64,000 bases of DNA from Pelomonas saccharophila_A (GTDB lineage Bacteria; Pseudomonadota; Gammaproteobacteria; Burkholderiales; Burkholderiaceae_C). Position 1 is the stretch's first letter. Each line of letters opens with the position of its first letter. Of this stretch, positions 24,567 through 34,701 are shown piece after piece. The notes under the pieces were generated by a model. That model did no database searches. It had not been told where the DNA came from and saw only the letters and a program-made list of their open reading frames with translations. The stretch covers positions 248,001 to 312,000 of the forward strand of contig NZ_JAVDXU010000002.1 of NCBI RefSeq assembly GCF_031458095.1, read 5' to 3'. A program made the position numbers and the translations under genes.

Positions 24567-25827
24567 GGCCCTGCGCGGCATTGCGACCTGGTGCCTTCAG
24601 TTCACACCGAGGGTGGCGTTGGTCGAAGGTTGTGCGGTCGCATTGGAGGTCTGGAGCAGCCTGCGGCTGTTCCGGGGCGAGGACGCGCTGAAGGCCCGCA
24701 TTGCTGCAGAGGCGCCGGACCTCGGCGTGATTGGCATCGGCTGGGCGCCGACGGCAATGGGTGCGCTCGTGCTGGCCCGCTGCGGCGTGAGCCTGGATGG
24801 CCGGCCGCTGACACCGGTGCTCGACCAGCAGCCCCTGCCCGCGCTCACTGCAGCTGCCGAGCATGCGGCCACGCTGACCCACGCAGGCATCAACACGCTG
24901 GGCCAGCTGCGGGTGCTGCCGCGCAAGGCCACGGGCCGGCGTTTCAGCGAGCAGCTGCTGGTGGCACTGGACCAGGCCTATGGCCGGCGGCCTGAAGTTT
25001 TCGAGTGGCAGCAGATCCCGGAGGACTTCCTCGCTCGGTTCGAGCTGCCCGCCCGCGAGGACCAGGCGATGGCGCTGATGGAATACGCCAGGCCGCTGCT
25101 CATGCAAATGTGCGGTTGGCTTGCTGCGCGGCATGCCGGGGCCGAGGGTTTTCGGCTGACGTGGATCCATGACTCCATGCGGGCCAAAGATGCCGGCGAC
25201 GGCGGGCACCTGGTCATTCGCTCGTCCACGCCAGGCCGCGACCTTAACCACTTCGCCCGGTTGCTGTCTGAGCACCTGGCCAAGACAGAGCTGCTGGCGC
25301 CAGTGGGCGAGCTGAAGCTGGAGGCGGTCGGCATCGAGCTTGTCGTCGAGGAGAGCCTGTCCCTGCTGCCCAAGTCCATGAGCGGTGGCGAGGCGCTGAC
25401 GCCGGTGCTGGAGCAGATCGCTGCGCGGCTGGGCGAAGACCTAGTGGTGCAGCCCTTCGAGGTCGACGACCACCGGCCTGAATGCAGGACCCGCTGGGAT
25501 GCCTTCGCCAAGCGCCGGACGCGCAAGACGTCAGAGGTGGATCCGCTGCCGGCGCCGACCTTCCTACTGCCGGAACCGCTGAGGCTGGCTGTCTCCAACG
25601 AACGGCCCCAGTACCAGGGCGCGCTATATCCCATCCTTGGGCCGGAGCGCGTCGAGGGCGGTTGGTGGGACCGGGTGCCGGGTGAAGCCGGCGTGCCGGG
25701 GACGGCGCGCCACGTCGAGCGCGACTACTGGGTCGCGGTCTCCAAGACGGCGGGGAAGCTGTGGATCTTCAGCACCCGCCAGGATGACGGCACGCCCGCC
25801 TGGTACTTGCACGGCATCTTCGGCTGA
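24475..25827 (+). CDS. imuB: ImuB, catalytically inactive Y-family polymerase
   Basis: Hub protein of the mutasome, linking ImuA, DnaE2 and the sliding clamp. The 450 residues begin MLWVALTTPHTP as in ImuB proteins, and the Y-family core follows. The catalytic acidic positions of true Y-family polymerases are replaced ('LEVWSSLRLFRG'), as expected for the inactive ImuB group. The C-terminal ~60 residues (RVEGGWWDRVPG...YLHGIFG) are the conserved tail. It lies between imuA (overlapping) and dnaE2 (15-base gap). Confidence 0.93.
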   Translation: MLWVALTTPHTPLLPASPKKSSPALPLATAEALRGIATWCLQFTPRVALVEGCAVALEVWSSLRLFRGEDALKARIAAEAPDLGVIGIGWAPTAMGALVLARCGVSLDGRPLTPVLDQQPLPALTAAAEHAATLTHAGINTLGQLRVLPRKATGRRFSEQLLVALDQAYGRRPEVFEWQQIPEDFLARFELPAREDQAMALMEYARPLLMQMCGWLAARHAGAEGFRLTWIHDSMRAKDAGDGGHLVIRSSTPGRDLNHFARLLSEHLAKTELLAPVGELKLEAVGIELVVEESLSLLPKSMSGGEALTPVLEQIAARLGEDLVVQPFEVDDHRPECRTRWDAFAKRRTRKTSEVDPLPAPTFLLPEPLRLAVSNERPQYQGALYPILGPERVEGGWWDRVPGEAGVPGTARHVERDYWVAVSKTAGKLWIFSTRQDDGTPAWYLHGIFG

Positions 25828-25842
25828 GCGCGTGGGACAGGC

Positions 25843-28800
25843 ATGGCCGACCTTCCCGACTACGCCGAGCTTCGGTGCATCAGCAATTTCAGCTTCCTTG
25901 AAGGGGCGAGCTGGCCCCAGGAGCTGGTCGAGCGCGCCAAGCAGCTGGGCTATTCGGCCATTGCGATCACGGACATGTGCTCGATGGCGGGCGTGGTGCG
26001 CGCCCACGTGGAGGCCAAGGCCCAGGGTCTGACGCTTCTGGTCGGCTGCCAGTTCGCCGTTACCTGCGACTTCCCGTTCACGCTGGTGGTGCTGGCCTGC
26101 AACCTGAACGGCTACGGCAATCTCTGCCAGCTCATCTCCAAGCTGCGGCGCCGCTCTGAGAAGGGCACCTACGAGATGACGCCCGAGGACGTGACGCTGG
26201 GCTCGCTGGACGACTGCGTCGTCATTGCCTGCCCGACGCGGCACGCGCTGTCGCCGGCGCTGATGCGCCTCGGGCGCTGGCTGCTGACGCACTTCACGGG
26301 TCGTGTCTGGCTGGGGCTGGATCTGCTGCGACGTGCCGACGACGAGATCCGGCTGCTGCGCATGCGTGAGATCAGCGCAGAGACCGAGATTCCGCTGGTC
26401 GCAGTCGGCAACGTGACCATGCATCAGCGCAGCCGGCGGGCATTGCTCGACGTCATGACGGCCACGCGCATCGGCAAGCCGCTGACGGAATGCGGCCGGG
26501 CGCTGGACATCAATGCCGAGCGCCATCTGCGAACGCGCGGGCGGCTGGCGCGGACCTTCCCGGCTGATCTGCTGGAGCAGACCCTGCGGGTTGCCGAGCA
26601 GTGCGACTTCAGCTTGGACGAGATCGGCTACCAGTACCCAGCGGAGGTGGTGCCCGAAGGCGAGACCGCCGGCAGCTACCTGCGCAAGATCACCTACGAG
26701 GGGGCCGGTCGACGCTGGCCAAACGGCATCCCCGCGACGATCAGCGAGCTGATCGAGCGCGAGCTGGGCTTAATCGAAGAGCTGAAGTACGAGCACTACT
26801 TCCTCACCGTCGCTGACATCGTCATGTTTGCGCGCCGCGAAGGGATCCTGTGCCAGGGGCGCGGCTCAGCAGCCAACAGCGTCGTCTGCTACGCCTGCGG
26901 CATCACCGAGGTGGATCCGGCGCGGATGAGCGTGCTGTTCGAGCGCTTCATCTCGAAAGAGCGCAACGAGCCGCCCGACATCGACGTGGACTTCGAGCAC
27001 GAACGCCGCGAAGAGGTCATCCAGCACATCTACAGGAAGTACGGCCGCGATCGCGCCGCTCTGACAGCCGTCGTCATCAGCTACCGCGTGAAGTCGGCGC
27101 TGAAGGATGTCGGCAAGGCCTTGGGCTTTGAGCTGCCGCTGCTGGACCAGCTCAGCGGCAACTACGGCTGGTGGGACAGCGACGAACTGGACACCACGCG
27201 CGTGTCCGAGGTCGGCATCGACGTCGAAGACCTCAGCACGCAGCAACTCATCGTGCTCACGCGGCAGATCCTGTCCATGCCGCGGCACATGTCGCAGCAT
27301 CCGGGTGGTTTCGTTCTGACGCAGGGGCCGCTGTCGCGCATCGTGCCCATCGAGAACGCGTCGATGGATGAGCGCACGATCATCCAGTGGGACAAGGACG
27401 ACATCGACGTGCTGGGCCTGCTCAAGGTCGACGTGCTGGCGCTCGGCATGCTGACGGCCGTCCGCAAGGCCCTCGCAGGTATCGGCGAGACGCTGGGCTA
27501 CCCGTTCTCGATGCAGGACATCCCGGCAGAGGACCCTGCCACCTACGACATGATTTGCGAGGCCGACACGGTCGGCACCTTCCAGATCGAGTCACGCGCC
27601 CAGCGCAGCATGCTGCCGCGGATGCGGCCGGTGTGCTTCTACGACTTGGTCATTGAGGTGGCCATCGTGCGGCCTGGGCCCATCGTTGGGAACATGGTCC
27701 ACCCGTACCTGAGGCGCCGGCAGGGCAAGGAAGAGGTGACCTACCCGAGTAAGGCGCTGGAGGCGGCGCTTGGCCGCACGCTGGGCGTGCCGCTCTTCCA
27801 GGAACAGGTCATGCAGGTCGCGATGATCGCCGCGGGCTACACCGGCGGCGAGGCCGATGCGTTGCGGCGCGACATGGCGGCCTGGAAGCGCAAGGGCGGC
27901 CTGAAGAAGCACTACGAGAAGATCGTGAACGGCATGGCCGCGCGCGGCTACGACTTGAGGTTCGCCGAGGACATCTTCAAGCAGATCGAGGGCTTCAGCG
28001 AGTACGGCTTCCCGGAGAGCCACGCCGCGAGCTTTGCGCTGATCGTCTACGTCAGCTGCTGGATCAAGCGGCATTACCCGGCGCACTTCCTGGCGGCCAT
28101 CATCAACTCGCAGCCGATGGGCTTTTATCAGCCGGCCCAGCTCGTGCGCGACGCACGCCGGCATGGCGTTGAGGTTTTGCCGGTGGACGTCATGTACTCA
28201 GACTGGGACTGCAAGATGGAGCCCCACGGCAGCGGCCTGGCTGTGCGGTTGGGCCTGCGGCTGATCGATAGGCTCACGAAGGCCTCGGCCGAGGCAATCA
28301 GCGCCGCGCGCCAATTGGCGCCCTTCGATAGCGCCGAGGACCTGGCCGTCAAGACCGGACTCAACCAGCACCAGATGACGTGCCTGGCCGCAGGCGATGC
28401 GTTGATGAGCCTGTCTGGCCACCGACGCCAGCAGGTCTGGGATGCGGCCGCGCCACGGCTCATGCCGGCGCTGCTGCAGGACGCCCCCATCGACGAGGAC
28501 TACTTGGAGCTGGAGGAGGCCAGCGAGGGCGAAGCTGTGGAGCACGACTACGCCTCCACCGGCCTGACCCTGCGCTCGCACCCACTGGCGCTACTACGCA
28601 AGGATCTAGAGGCGCTGGGCGTGAAGACGTCCGCTGACCTGGAGATGGCGCCTGATCGCCGGGAGGTCTACACCGCCGGCATTGTGGTGACGCGCCAGCA
28701 GCCGGAGACGGCCAACGGCACCGTCTTCATCAGCCTCGAAGACGAGCATGGCGACGTCCAGGTCATCTGCCACCGCGCGATCTGGGAGAAGTACCGCCAG

Positions 28801-28941
28801 GCCATGATGGGCGCACGCCTGATGGGCGTGAAGGGGCGCTGGCAGCGCGCCGATGGCGTTTGCAACCTGATCGCTGGCTACCTCGAAGACCGCACCGACA
28901 TGCTGGGCGCGTTGAAGACCAAGAGCCGGAATTTTCACTAG
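25843..28941 (+). CDS. dnaE2: Error-prone DNA polymerase DnaE2 (ImuC)
   Basis: Alpha-subunit-like DNA polymerase that performs SOS-induced error-prone synthesis, 1032 residues, normal for DnaE2. It has an N-terminal PHP domain (YAELRCISNFSFLEGAS...), and the polymerase active-site motif 'PPDIDVDFEHERRE' near residues 377-390 with its aspartates. 'VGTFQIESRAQRSMLPRM' is another conserved block. A C-terminal OB fold (TVFISLEDEHGDVQVICH) is also visible. Third gene of the LexA-controlled operon. Confidence 0.95.
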   Translation: MADLPDYAELRCISNFSFLEGASWPQELVERAKQLGYSAIAITDMCSMAGVVRAHVEAKAQGLTLLVGCQFAVTCDFPFTLVVLACNLNGYGNLCQLISKLRRRSEKGTYEMTPEDVTLGSLDDCVVIACPTRHALSPALMRLGRWLLTHFTGRVWLGLDLLRRADDEIRLLRMREISAETEIPLVAVGNVTMHQRSRRALLDVMTATRIGKPLTECGRALDINAERHLRTRGRLARTFPADLLEQTLRVAEQCDFSLDEIGYQYPAEVVPEGETAGSYLRKITYEGAGRRWPNGIPATISELIERELGLIEELKYEHYFLTVADIVMFARREGILCQGRGSAANSVVCYACGITEVDPARMSVLFERFISKERNEPPDIDVDFEHERREEVIQHIYRKYGRDRAALTAVVISYRVKSALKDVGKALGFELPLLDQLSGNYGWWDSDELDTTRVSEVGIDVEDLSTQQLIVLTRQILSMPRHMSQHPGGFVLTQGPLSRIVPIENASMDERTIIQWDKDDIDVLGLLKVDVLALGMLTAVRKALAGIGETLGYPFSMQDIPAEDPATYDMICEADTVGTFQIESRAQRSMLPRMRPVCFYDLVIEVAIVRPGPIVGNMVHPYLRRRQGKEEVTYPSKALEAALGRTLGVPLFQEQVMQVAMIAAGYTGGEADALRRDMAAWKRKGGLKKHYEKIVNGMAARGYDLRFAEDIFKQIEGFSEYGFPESHAASFALIVYVSCWIKRHYPAHFLAAIINSQPMGFYQPAQLVRDARRHGVEVLPVDVMYSDWDCKMEPHGSGLAVRLGLRLIDRLTKASAEAISAARQLAPFDSAEDLAVKTGLNQHQMTCLAAGDALMSLSGHRRQQVWDAAAPRLMPALLQDAPIDEDYLELEEASEGEAVEHDYASTGLTLRSHPLALLRKDLEALGVKTSADLEMAPDRREVYTAGIVVTRQQPETANGTVFISLEDEHGDVQVICHRAIWEKYRQAMMGARLMGVKGRWQRADGVCNLIAGYLEDRTDMLGALKTKSRNFH

Positions 28942-28993
28942 GCCAGTCATAACGCCAAGACAACGGCCCGCCAGCCCGGCTCAAAATCGACCC

Positions 28994-29866
28994 ATGGGAC
29001 CCGACGATGCCATCAAAGCCTGCGAGGGCGTGCTGCTCGAGGCGATCCAATGGAACGACTATCTGAAGCGCCTGCCCAGCGAGTGCACCATTGCACGACG
29101 TCTGCTGGACAACCGTGATCGCCTGGCCGACTCGTACGCCGAGCTCTATCTGAAGCTCGGCAACGGCCCTGCCCTGAACAGTTTCCTGGGCCTCGTGCTC
29201 AGCGCGGCGGCCGTGTGGGGGGATGACCTTGAACCTGAAGACCTGGCCCTCAAGGCGGAGCTCATCCAGCTGAACCGACGCATCGCAAGGTCTGCGGCCG
29301 AGCTGTCAGGCTTCCTGGATCGCCGAGAGGACTTGCGCCACAGCTCGGGTCTCAAGGATCAGACCTTCTACAACGTCGCCGATCTGATCGATGCCGCCGG
29401 CGACAACGACCTGTACCGATACAAGCTGACGGCATCTATCGACGAGTTGCGCCAAAGGTTCGACTGGAAGCACTGGCCATCGCTCGCCGGTGTCGCCGAG
29501 GCCCTGGGCAGGGACGCCGATGAGGCCAGAGTTCCTGAAGACTCGTCAGCAACGCTGGAAGTTGCAAGCCAGATCGCGCCAGGCTCGCCGGAACGCTTCC
29601 TGTCCACGGTGTTTCACATGCTGTCCAACATCCGCATGAAGAACAAGGGCATGTTCCCGGACCCCTTTGATGTCACCAATGAATCGCTGGCCGCCTTGAC
29701 AAACACCGCTCTGCGCCTGGTCGGTGACGACCGGCTGCGCGCGGCCACCGTGGATGACTACTACGGTGACTGGGCCGAGGCTCGCTTGGGGTTTCGCCAT
29801 AGCCGCATCCCATACGCGGACAGCATGCCGGATTTCGGAGACACGGACGCGCCCCCAAGACCGTAG
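28994..29866 (+). CDS. Unknown helical protein upstream of a KAP NTPase
   Basis: A 290-residue protein with no recognised domain. It appears mostly helical; a central Leu/Glu/Arg-rich section ('DLALKAELIQLNRRIARSAA') could form a coiled coil. It starts 52 bases after dnaE2, so it could be part of the SOS transcript or of a defence module with the KAP NTPase 200 bases downstream. The gap 29867-30073 has no gene. Confidence 0.6.
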   Translation: MGPDDAIKACEGVLLEAIQWNDYLKRLPSECTIARRLLDNRDRLADSYAELYLKLGNGPALNSFLGLVLSAAAVWGDDLEPEDLALKAELIQLNRRIARSAAELSGFLDRREDLRHSSGLKDQTFYNVADLIDAAGDNDLYRYKLTASIDELRQRFDWKHWPSLAGVAEALGRDADEARVPEDSSATLEVASQIAPGSPERFLSTVFHMLSNIRMKNKGMFPDPFDVTNESLAALTNTALRLVGDDRLRAATVDDYYGDWAEARLGFRHSRIPYADSMPDFGDTDAPPRP

Positions 29867-30073
29867 CAACCGCGCGCCACAGAAAGTCCGGCCGCAGTTC
29901 GACGTTGCAATACCTTTGCGGCCTGCGCACCGGCGTACGCAGTTCACGCCAATAACACACTCACAGGCAAGCTAGGCGGCGAGACGACATATGCATCGCT
30001 GATGATCCAGAAAAACGGGCTGCAGCATTGGGCAGCACCGAAAGAGGCGCCAACTGGCGCGGGAGGAAGAAGC

Positions 30074-32998
30074 ATGTCTAAAGCGAAAAACCAGGCGATC
30101 AGGATGCCGGAACTGCTGGTGTTCGGCAGGTCGCTGCTGCTGGGCGCCGCCTTAACCGAGATCTTCTGGGTTGCATTTCTGTCCACGCGCGCGTTTGCAG
30201 AGCGACTCGTTGACGAATGGGTGGCCTCGCTGGGAATACCGCTCTTTCTCGTCGTGATCTTCCTGGTCGGCTTCTATGGATACAAGCGCGGAACCAAGGA
30301 CCACCTCGCCAAAGTGGTACGCAGCGGCCGTGTCGACCTCCTGCTGATGCTGGTGCTGGGCGCTTGGGCAACCTTCCTTCTCGCGCCACAGCTGGAAAAG
30401 TTCCATGCCGTTGTGCTTCAGGCGCCTTGGCAGTGGGCGCCAACGTTTCTGACGATGGCGCTGGTTCTTTTCGGATCGTCACTTCGCCAGCGCTCTGGTC
30501 GGGCTCTGACTTCCAACACACCGTCGTACTTCCTGGCTGATACCGAAATCGACGAGCCGACGCAGGACGCGTTAGGCGTGTCGCAGAACGCGGAACAGTT
30601 CGCGGACCTCGTGCTGGCCAACGGCACCCACGCTGGCCTGGTTTTTGGTCTCGATGGCCCCTGGGGCATCGGCAAGACTAGCTTCATCAATCTAGCCGAA
30701 GCTCGCTGGAAGGAGAAGGCTGCGGACTCTGTCATCGTCTTCAAATTCCAGCCACTGAGGTATGCAAGTGAGCCGGACTTGTCGGAGCGCTTTATCAAGG
30801 AACTGTGCAAAGCCATTCAACAGAAAGTGTTTGCGCCGGAGTTCCTGCCGGCCGCGAACCGCTATTCCCGCATGCTCAAAGGCAAGACCGACGTGTCGAT
30901 CCTGGGCATCAAGCTCACCTTCGAGCCATCCGAGGAGACCGTCGACGAACTCCTTGAAAACATCGACGACGTCCTGCAGCAGGCCGGACGGCGCCTGATT
31001 GTTGTCATCGATGACTTAGACCGGCTGGACTCCAAGCTGGTCAACAACGTGCTCTTCACGGCACGCCGGACGTTCAGGCTCAGGCACGCCCACTACGTCC
31101 TCTGCTACGACACCGAGATGCTGGTCGCCGGCAAGGAAGAAGGCGGGCGCGCTCGCGAGTTCCTCGAAAAGTTCATCAACGTCAAGCTGAGCCTGTTCAT
31201 CGACGGCCAGACCATCGAGAAATTTCTGAAGTCGGACTGGATGGTGCAACAGGAGCGCTTGCGGATCATGCCCGCCGACACCATCGACAGGATGTCTGCT
31301 GTCATGACCACTGTGGCAGGACTCATGGCCGGTGAGAGCGCAGATCAGTACATGCCGCTGCTGGGCGACTTGCGCAAGATCAAGCGATTCGTCAACGCCA
31401 TGCTGATGATGCGGATCACCGAAGCCGACCTCGATGGTGGCGACTTCCACTATCCGGACTTGATCAATTTGATGCTGCTGCATCTGCTGTACCCAGGACT
31501 GTTTCGCCGCATCTACGCGGAGGAGACCGAAGGGCGTGCAGGAACCTTTTCTTTGCGGTGGACGGATGATGCTGAGACAGCCTTCCACGCAAATCACGAT
31601 GACTTTGGGGAGGTAGTCCAGTCTCTGGAAAAACCAGCACAGTTCCTTGTCAATCAACTGTTCGATCGCAACACGTTGGGATTTAGCAAAGCCAGCCGAC
31701 CGAATGAACTGGCCTATCGGACGAGGGCGTGCTTCAACACCGACAGCAGAAACCTGCAGAACTACTTGAGCCTCATCGTGAGGTTCGTCGTGCCCGAGAA
31801 GGCTGAGACCTACCGTCTCTACATCGACGCGGTGAACCAGATCATTGAGGGTACGACTACCACCCCCGAGGTTCTTGCGCGCGACGAATTCAATCTCCGA
31901 CGAGGCGACAAAACCCACGACAAGTTTTGGCAGACGCTGCTCAGCAATGCTCGGCTTCTCAGTCGAAAAGATGCGGACCAGGCGATCGACACGCTGCTGA
32001 GCTACTTGCCGCGATACGCCAGCCATGAACTCGGCGACAACGGCCTTCGACAACGCTCGGTCACCTTGCTAATTCTGTTGCTCGACCGCGCTGGCTACGG
32101 CGAACCACAAGACGGCGGCGTGAGAGATTCCGAGCTTCAGGTGGAAATCGCCAAGCGCATTCTTGACGCCAATCCAGCCAGCTATGGAGAGTCGCTCGTC
32201 GACGTCATGACCAAGACAGATCGGGGGGCACTCGGCTACGAAGACTTGTTGACCTTCCGCCTCCGATGCTGCATGGATCGAGGCGGCCAGACGCAATCAC
32301 TCTTCAGCGCACTGCTGCTGTACGACAACCCGACCGCTACGACCGGCGGTGAGGTGACGGAACTGACGGTAAGGTCAATGCGCCGATTGAGCCAGGAGGT
32401 GTTCAAACGATTCCGGCGCGACTACATCGATCGCAAGCTGAACTTCTTCCAGGAGGTCGACAAGCTCGAAGATGACGCCATATTTGGAGATGCTGGCGTA
32501 CCAGCTGACTTGACTCCCTTAGAAGCAAAACAGGCCGCTGAAGTGGCCAGGTCGTCCATCAAGACCTTCGTAGTTCACCAGTTGACCAACGACGAGCAGC
32601 CGCATGGCCTGGGAGTCGGCTGCGGCCTCTACGATCCCGTCGGTGAGATGGACGCAGGCCGCATTCGAGTTGAAATGGTCAACTACTTGCTGGATTTCTG
32701 CTTCAACCCCATGTTGGAGAACATCGCCAATGCGCGAGCGTTTGGGGACTTTTGCCTCAGCAGCCTGAGAGAGTCCAGGGTCTCGGCGCCGGGCGCCACG
32801 GATTCCGACCTCGCGAAGGCTGCGCTGACAAGGCTCTTGCCGGTCGAAGAGCTACGCGGCTTCTGGATCAAGCATGGCCCGAAGCTGAAGAACCTCCTCA
32901 CCAACGAGAAACGCACGGTCCTGACGTACAAGTTCGAAGCGAAGTACGAGTACTGGATCCCAATCTTCAGGGACGTGCTCGACGAGATGGTGAAGTAG
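30074..32998 (+). CDS. Membrane-anchored KAP-family P-loop NTPase
   Basis: A 974-residue protein. Residues ~14-137 hold four hydrophobic helices (roughly 14-37, 53-70, 87-105, 122-137). Then comes a KAP-type NTPase: Walker A 'GLDGPWGIGKTSF' (about 192-204), 'VIVFKFQPLRYASEPDL', and Walker B 'LIVVIDDLDRLD' (about 308-319). The intra-domain membrane segments are typical of KAP proteins, a family that includes the phage-exclusion protein PifA. The C-terminal ~500 residues are unassigned and helical. The start at 30074 has a GGAGG ribosome site eight bases upstream. A defence role is inferred from family and neighbourhood. Confidence 0.82.
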   Translation: MSKAKNQAIRMPELLVFGRSLLLGAALTEIFWVAFLSTRAFAERLVDEWVASLGIPLFLVVIFLVGFYGYKRGTKDHLAKVVRSGRVDLLLMLVLGAWATFLLAPQLEKFHAVVLQAPWQWAPTFLTMALVLFGSSLRQRSGRALTSNTPSYFLADTEIDEPTQDALGVSQNAEQFADLVLANGTHAGLVFGLDGPWGIGKTSFINLAEARWKEKAADSVIVFKFQPLRYASEPDLSERFIKELCKAIQQKVFAPEFLPAANRYSRMLKGKTDVSILGIKLTFEPSEETVDELLENIDDVLQQAGRRLIVVIDDLDRLDSKLVNNVLFTARRTFRLRHAHYVLCYDTEMLVAGKEEGGRAREFLEKFINVKLSLFIDGQTIEKFLKSDWMVQQERLRIMPADTIDRMSAVMTTVAGLMAGESADQYMPLLGDLRKIKRFVNAMLMMRITEADLDGGDFHYPDLINLMLLHLLYPGLFRRIYAEETEGRAGTFSLRWTDDAETAFHANHDDFGEVVQSLEKPAQFLVNQLFDRNTLGFSKASRPNELAYRTRACFNTDSRNLQNYLSLIVRFVVPEKAETYRLYIDAVNQIIEGTTTTPEVLARDEFNLRRGDKTHDKFWQTLLSNARLLSRKDADQAIDTLLSYLPRYASHELGDNGLRQRSVTLLILLLDRAGYGEPQDGGVRDSELQVEIAKRILDANPASYGESLVDVMTKTDRGALGYEDLLTFRLRCCMDRGGQTQSLFSALLLYDNPTATTGGEVTELTVRSMRRLSQEVFKRFRRDYIDRKLNFFQEVDKLEDDAIFGDAGVPADLTPLEAKQAAEVARSSIKTFVVHQLTNDEQPHGLGVGCGLYDPVGEMDAGRIRVEMVNYLLDFCFNPMLENIANARAFGDFCLSSLRESRVSAPGATDSDLAKAALTRLLPVEELRGFWIKHGPKLKNLLTNEKRTVLTYKFEAKYEYWIPIFRDVLDEMVK

Positions 32999-33110
32999 CT
33001 CGTTTCCGACTCGTCGGACGGTGTGACGGCGATGCGCCCTGGTCAGCGGCGATGCGGGCCGCACCTGACCACTCACGGGCACACGACAGAACAGCCGAGG
33101 GAGCAAGAAA

Positions 33111-34388
33111 GTGGCAATCAGCCGACCATCGAAATACGACCCGCTCATCGATCACCTGAAGTCGCTGGGCACTCACGAGGTCAAACTGACTTTCGCCGAA
33201 ATCGACGCGCTGCTAGGCGACAAGCTACCACCAGCCGCACTGCAATACCCAGCCTGGTGGGCCAACTCGCCCACCGACCCGACGCATTCGTGGGCCCGCC
33301 GTTGGACGGCCGCAGGGTGGCTGGCGCGTGTCGATCTCGCTAACGAGCGTGTCACCTTTGAGCGAGCAGGCAGTGCTCCACCGCCGATGCGCCTGATTGA
33401 TCTGCGCCCAACCCATCACGAGCCTGTGATGGATCTGGTGGAACGGGCTGGCATTGACGTATCCGGCTGGGCGCTAACGGCCGACAACGTCCCGGTAGCC
33501 AATCCCCGCGCGAATCCGAACTACTGCTACAACTGGTCGTTCGGTTCGCCGATGGAAGGCTTCGTCCTGTGCCTCTGGTACGACGAGCTGTCTGAGCGCG
33601 ATTCGCAGATCGTTTCGGACAACGACATGGGCCATCACCTTCAGACGCTGGAGCGCCTGCGCAGCGAAGCTGGTCCGGACGCTGCAAAGCGCAGTCGCCT
33701 CAGCCAACAGATCCGGCGGGCTCAAGAATTCTTGTACGCCGTGGAAGAGTCGCGTCGACGCAATCAGCCCCTGCAGGTGATCATCAACGCCGGCGTCCGG
33801 CGCGACGACGTCGAGATAGGTGAAGCCTCTTCTCGCGTCGCATTTCGAGAACTGGACTACGAGCCTTGGTACGTTCATGGCCACGACGAAGCCCGTGGTC
33901 GCTGGCTGATTGTCCGTGGCGTTCGCCCGGGCGCAGACGAAGACTCCACCCCCTTGCCTGTCGAGGATGACACGTCACCAGGCGCCGACGACGCACGACG
34001 CTTGGGGACCATTCGAGTGCGTCGCGGCCAGGCGAAATTTCGCGCTGACCTTATCGGTGCCTACGGCGGCAAATGCGCCGTGACGGGAACGCGCATCGAA
34101 GAACTCCTCGAGGCAGCGCACATCGTTCCCCACGCTCAGGGCACCAACTACCGCATCTCAAATGGACTGCTTCTGCGCGCGGACATTCACACGCTGTATG
34201 ACTTGCATCTGCTGTCCGTGGACGACCGATACCGCGTGCATTTGTCCAAGCGTCTCATGCTGACTGACTATCTGAGGTACCACGGCGCGGAACTGAGATC
34301 ATTTCCGACCACCAGCGCTCAACAGCCATCCTCCATCTATTTGAAGGAACGGCACGACAGGTTCATCGCTGAGGAGTCTGCTCGATAG
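33111..34388 (+). CDS. HNH endonuclease with N-terminal DUF7662-like domain
   Basis: A 425-residue protein starting at GTG 33111 with a purine-rich ribosome site. Residues ~5-85 ('KYDPLIDHLKSLGTHEVKLT...WARRWTAAGW') resemble the small DUF7662 domain often attached to defence nucleases. Residues ~300-385 form an HNH domain: 'GGKCAVTGTRIEELLEAAHI' followed by V-P-H, then 'SNGLLLRADIHTLYDLHLL', the pattern of HNH enzymes in restriction systems. The middle is unassigned. It follows the KAP NTPase by 112 bases on the same strand and may be its effector; it could also act alone. Confidence 0.75.
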   Translation: MAISRPSKYDPLIDHLKSLGTHEVKLTFAEIDALLGDKLPPAALQYPAWWANSPTDPTHSWARRWTAAGWLARVDLANERVTFERAGSAPPPMRLIDLRPTHHEPVMDLVERAGIDVSGWALTADNVPVANPRANPNYCYNWSFGSPMEGFVLCLWYDELSERDSQIVSDNDMGHHLQTLERLRSEAGPDAAKRSRLSQQIRRAQEFLYAVEESRRRNQPLQVIINAGVRRDDVEIGEASSRVAFRELDYEPWYVHGHDEARGRWLIVRGVRPGADEDSTPLPVEDDTSPGADDARRLGTIRVRRGQAKFRADLIGAYGGKCAVTGTRIEELLEAAHIVPHAQGTNYRISNGLLLRADIHTLYDLHLLSVDDRYRVHLSKRLMLTDYLRYHGAELRSFPTTSAQQPSSIYLKERHDRFIAEESAR

Positions 34389-34389
34389 G

Positions 34390-34701
34390 TCAGTCGCCTG
34401 AGCCCTTCGAGGAGGCGCGCTGCCGACCATGCCCGAGCCTTCGCAGCTCCAAAGGGCGGACCGTGACTCTTGGCGCCAACGCGCCCAGCCAATCCTCGCG
34501 ACCGAGTACGCGAAGCACCCGGACCAGGGTGTAGAGGGTCGCGCCGCGCCCCGTTTCCAAGTTCACAACCGCCGTCCGCGACACGCCGGCCCGTCTGGCC
34601 ACTTCCAGCTGCGTGATGTTCTTGTCAAGCCGAAGACGAGCAATGTCTTCGCCAAGCTTGGCGATCAGCTCGTCCGGTGTGAAAGCACTCAACGTATTCA
34701 T
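34390..34701 (-). CDS. XRE-family (HipB-like) transcription regulator
   Basis: A 103-residue DNA-binding protein. Residues ~12-70 form a Cro/C1 helix-turn-helix ('LRLDKNITQLEVARRAGVSR' then 'TAVVNLETGRGATLYTLVRV'), followed by a short basic tail. The sequence resembles HipB antitoxins, but no hipA or other toxin is adjacent. It is convergent with the HNH gene, their stop codons one base apart. The upstream gap 34702-34956 contains no gene. Confidence 0.75.
   Translation of the reverse strand: MNTLSAFTPDELIAKLGEDIARLRLDKNITQLEVARRAGVSRTAVVNLETGRGATLYTLVRVLRVLGREDWLGALAPRVTVRPLELRRLGHGRQRASSKGSGD

Noticed and set aside
34390..34701. HipBA toxin-antitoxin system
   Set aside because: The regulator is HipB-like, but neither neighbour encodes a kinase toxin.
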